From: JBBECJ01 sp041751795
GTDB taxonomy: Bacteria > Chloroflexota > Chloroflexia > Thermomicrobiales > CFX8
Reading direction: 5' to 3'
Assembly (NCBI GenBank): GCA_041751795.1
Contig: JBGSWU010000196.1
Span: forward strand, 1-7,713
DNA length: 7,713 nt
Within the stretch, counting starts at the first letter, position 1. Each line of letters begins with the position of its first letter. Below, one piece after another: positions 5,821 to 7,713 of the stretch. Position numbers and translations under genes: made by a program. A model generated the notes under the pieces. That model saw nothing but the letters and a program-made list of their open reading frames with translations. It was not told the origin of the DNA and searched no databases.

Positions 5821-6324
5821 TCATCCTGGCGCCCGATCGTCCGGCCTGATCTCGATCGCAGGTAGTTCGTCAGCGTGGGCGACTGCCAGCCGGATCCCTG
5901 CATCGTAGTCATAGAGTGGCCGCAGCAAAGGTCGCAGGAAGGGTGGTGGGCCGCACTGATCCGAATAGTCGCGCATTGCCAGCATCAATTCCCGGCGACG
6001 CTCGGGATCCCGGACTGGATGTGCGGTGGCCGGGATGCGGCGACGCCCGATCTGGATCGTGACGCGCGGGTCGGCACTCAGGTTCTTGTACCAGAGCGTC
6101 CGCGTTCCCCAACCCGCAAAGATGACATAATAATCATCCATCGGTAAGTAACTGATGAGCGTCGATCGCCGGAGACCGCTTCGCCGCCCGGTCGTCGTGA
6201 GCTTCGCGACATGTCGTCGGTTGAACAACTGGCCCAGCCAGCCGCGATACAGGTGGACTGGCGCGCCCAGAAGCCAGCGCCGGAACCGATCTGGCCGTGG
6301 GCGCGTAAACGTCGGTTTGCTCAC
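5821..6324 (-). CDS. DUF385 family deazaflavin (F420)-dependent oxidoreductase
   Basis: A 167-residue protein of the DUF385/deazaflavin-dependent nitroreductase family (PF04075-like, related to mycobacterial Ddn and F420H2-dependent quinone reductases), near the usual family length. The signature is clear: VAKLTTTGRRSGLRRSTLI (39-57), YYVIFAGWGTRTLWYKNLSA (65-84) and DPRVTIQIG (85-93). In the family this split beta-barrel binds F420 and transfers hydride to quinones or nitro compounds. F420 rather than FMN is inferred from the family, not seen. The start is a GTG with no convincing Shine-Dalgarno. The helicase stop lies only 20 bases upstream, so translation may be coupled to it; no other in-frame start lies between. 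A 96-base gap separates it from the secreted-protein gene downstream, where I found neither a strong terminator nor a clear promoter. A real substrate cannot be assigned. Confidence 0.9.
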   Translation of the reverse strand: MSKPTFTRPRPDRFRRWLLGAPVHLYRGWLGQLFNRRHVAKLTTTGRRSGLRRSTLISYLPMDDYYVIFAGWGTRTLWYKNLSADPRVTIQIGRRRIPATAHPVRDPERRRELMLAMRDYSDQCGPPPFLRPLLRPLYDYDAGIRLAVAHADELPAIEIRPDDRAPG

Positions 6325-6344
6325 AAGGTTGTCATCGCGAGCGT

Positions 6345-7713
6345 CTAACCCTCGTTCAGCGCGTCTGCCGTGTCGTCGGGTTCGGGGGCGGCTTCTTCGC
6401 TTGCAATCGGCAGGAAGCCGAGGGCCAGCGACTGCTCGACGATGTCGCGCTTGATGAAGCGTTCGGCGATTGAAAGTGTTTCGCGTAGCGGGTGGTCAGG
6501 CGCGACGTTGGCGATCATCTCCCGTACCTGTCGCATCAGGTCGATCGTCTTGTTGAAGGTCAGGACGAGGTCACCTTCGGAGAGGGCGATCTTTTCAGCG
6601 ATCGACGACATGGTCGCGCCGTTGCACCAGGCCCGCATCGCTCCGTAGAAGCCAGCATTGTGGCCGTTTGAGATGAACAGCCCGTTGCCGCGTTCGGTCG
6701 CGAGGATCTGGTGCTCCATGTCTTCCAGGCGTCGTCGCAACAGGACGAGTTGGTTCGGCAGGTCGAAGGAGTTGGCGAAGCGGGAGTCGCGGTCGAAGGC
6801 GAACCATGAGAAGACTTCGGCGAGGTCCGCTGGCTGCAACTGATCGACCATTCCCCGGTCGATCATCTCGCAGATGACGAGGCCATTCGTATCGAAAACG
6901 TCGGCCAGCAGATCGGCCTTGGCGGTCGGATAGCCGCGATGCAGGTAGTTGAAGCGGTGGAGGACGTTGCGAATGCCGCCGATGATGCCACGGATGCGCT
7001 CTTCCTCCGCAAGCGTCTCGGCACGAAGTTGTTGCTCGACTCTGCCGCGTTCCCGTTCGAGGGCGGTGACCCGGCGCAGGTTGTTTTGATGCTCTTTGCG
7101 GCGCGGGCAGGTGTGGCAGGGATGGTTGGCGCGCATCTCGATCAGTTCCTCGGTTTGCGCCTGAACTGCCTCGAGTTCTTCGATCTGCTGTTTACGAGCA
7201 ATCTCATTCCGTCGTTCCAGTTCAGCGCGGTATGCCGCGATCTGAGCGTCGAGATCCGGTAGCGGAAGATTGCGGACGGCTTCATTAACCGCTTCAACCA
7301 GCGCCGAGTCGACGATCGTCGTCGCGTCGTCGACTGGGTCGCTGATCGTCGTCAACTGTTCAGGGATGGGAACGCTGAGATTGTTGGCGGGAAGGTAATC
7401 GACCAGCCGGTATTCAGGAACGAGGGTGATGGTCTTATCGAACAAGAACAGGCCGACACCTCCGGAGCGACCCTTACCGAGATAGACGCCCCAGCCTTCG
7501 TCCCGGACGTGTGCGACGATCCCCGGCTCGGCGTTCCGGAAGACCCGGCGGATCGCCTGGCGGCCCGGCTCAGGCCAGGGGCGGGCGTCAGCGCGGATAT
7601 CCAGCAATCGCACTTCGCTGCGGACGTTGCGTTCTTTGCTACGCAGGGCATCGACCGAGTGGTTCAGACCGCGATAATCATCGAGTAGTTCATCACCGGC
7701 ATCCAACCCGATC
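6345..7713 (-). CDS. HelY/Mtr4-like superfamily II RNA helicase, C-terminal part (5' truncated)
   Basis: The frame is open to the right edge, so the ATPase/helicase core and the start lie outside; about 455 codons are visible. Residue numbers here count from the in-frame TTG at 7706, which is not a real start. Residues 55-110 (PGIVAHVRDEGWGVYLGKG, VPEYRLVDYLP) look like the beta-barrel following the helicase core in this family. A charged, coiled-coil-like arch follows (about 150-245). It contains HPCHTCPRRKEH at 195-206, the same position and pattern as the HPCHGCP segment of actinobacterial HelY. A winged-helix-like segment (245-290) leads to the DSHCT domain: LAEVFSWFAFDRD (295-307), YGAMRAWCNGATMSSIA (354-370), and SEGDLVLTFNKTIDLMRQV (376-394). 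Proteins of this type unwind structured RNA. The acidic tail (436-453) is not conserved. It is the upstream gene of a probable operon with the DUF385 oxidoreductase. Confidence 0.92.
   Translation of the reverse strand, partial: IGLDAGDELLDDYRGLNHSVDALRSKERNVRSEVRLLDIRADARPWPEPGRQAIRRVFRNAEPGIVAHVRDEGWGVYLGKGRSGGVGLFLFDKTITLVPEYRLVDYLPANNLSVPIPEQLTTISDPVDDATTIVDSALVEAVNEAVRNLPLPDLDAQIAAYRAELERRNEIARKQQIEELEAVQAQTEELIEMRANHPCHTCPRRKEHQNNLRRVTALERERGRVEQQLRAETLAEEERIRGIIGGIRNVLHRFNYLHRGYPTAKADLLADVFDTNGLVICEMIDRGMVDQLQPADLAEVFSWFAFDRDSRFANSFDLPNQLVLLRRRLEDMEHQILATERGNGLFISNGHNAGFYGAMRAWCNGATMSSIAEKIALSEGDLVLTFNKTIDLMRQVREMIANVAPDHPLRETLSIAERFIKRDIVEQSLALGFLPIASEEAAPEPDDTADALNEG

Overview
The window looks like ordinary chromosomal DNA from a high-GC, probably Thermomicrobia/Chloroflexi-type bacterium. 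This is inferred from the mix of families: a DUF1385 (YqhQ-like) membrane protein, a DUF385-type deazaflavin (F420) oxidoreductase, a HelY/Mtr4-like helicase with a CxxC in its arch, and a secreted protein with an FERR-LTFTPDNP-GNVG-HYYEWR block that I associate with Chloroflexi exported proteins. A C-rich/G-rich intergenic repeat of a kind I also associate with those genomes is present. I cannot name a species.

Left half, plus strand: the C-terminal end of a LuxR/NarL-type regulator (1-285); a 249-base gap; the DUF1385 membrane protein (535-1563) followed after 24 bases by an ElaA/YjcF-like GNAT acetyltransferase (1588-2094); a GC-rich palindromic repeat (2096-2210); a cysteine-free carboxymuconolactone-decarboxylase-fold protein (2217-2636); mtnA, the methionine-salvage isomerase (2719-3780); and a small cysteine-rich protein of unknown function (3915-4139).

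Right half, minus strand: reading from the right edge, the C-terminal part of a HelY/Mtr4-like superfamily II helicase (6345-7713, 5' end outside the window), a DUF385 family deazaflavin-dependent oxidoreductase 20 bases downstream (5821-6324), and a secreted two-domain protein with a Pro/Thr linker (4216-5724). The two halves converge across a 76-base gap (4140-4215) with no clear terminator.

The genes do not form one obvious pathway. Likely transcription units are DUF1385-GNAT, possibly CMD-mtnA, and helicase-DUF385 oxidoreductase. I see no CRISPR array, transposase, tRNA, rRNA or defence system. The most interesting structure is the repeat at 2096-2210. It places a hairpin directly after the GNAT stop codon and supplies the apparent Shine-Dalgarno sequence of the CMD-like gene, inside one of two mutually exclusive hairpins. 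The second point of interest is the CMD-like protein itself, which keeps the AhpD-type Glu and His positions but has no cysteine.
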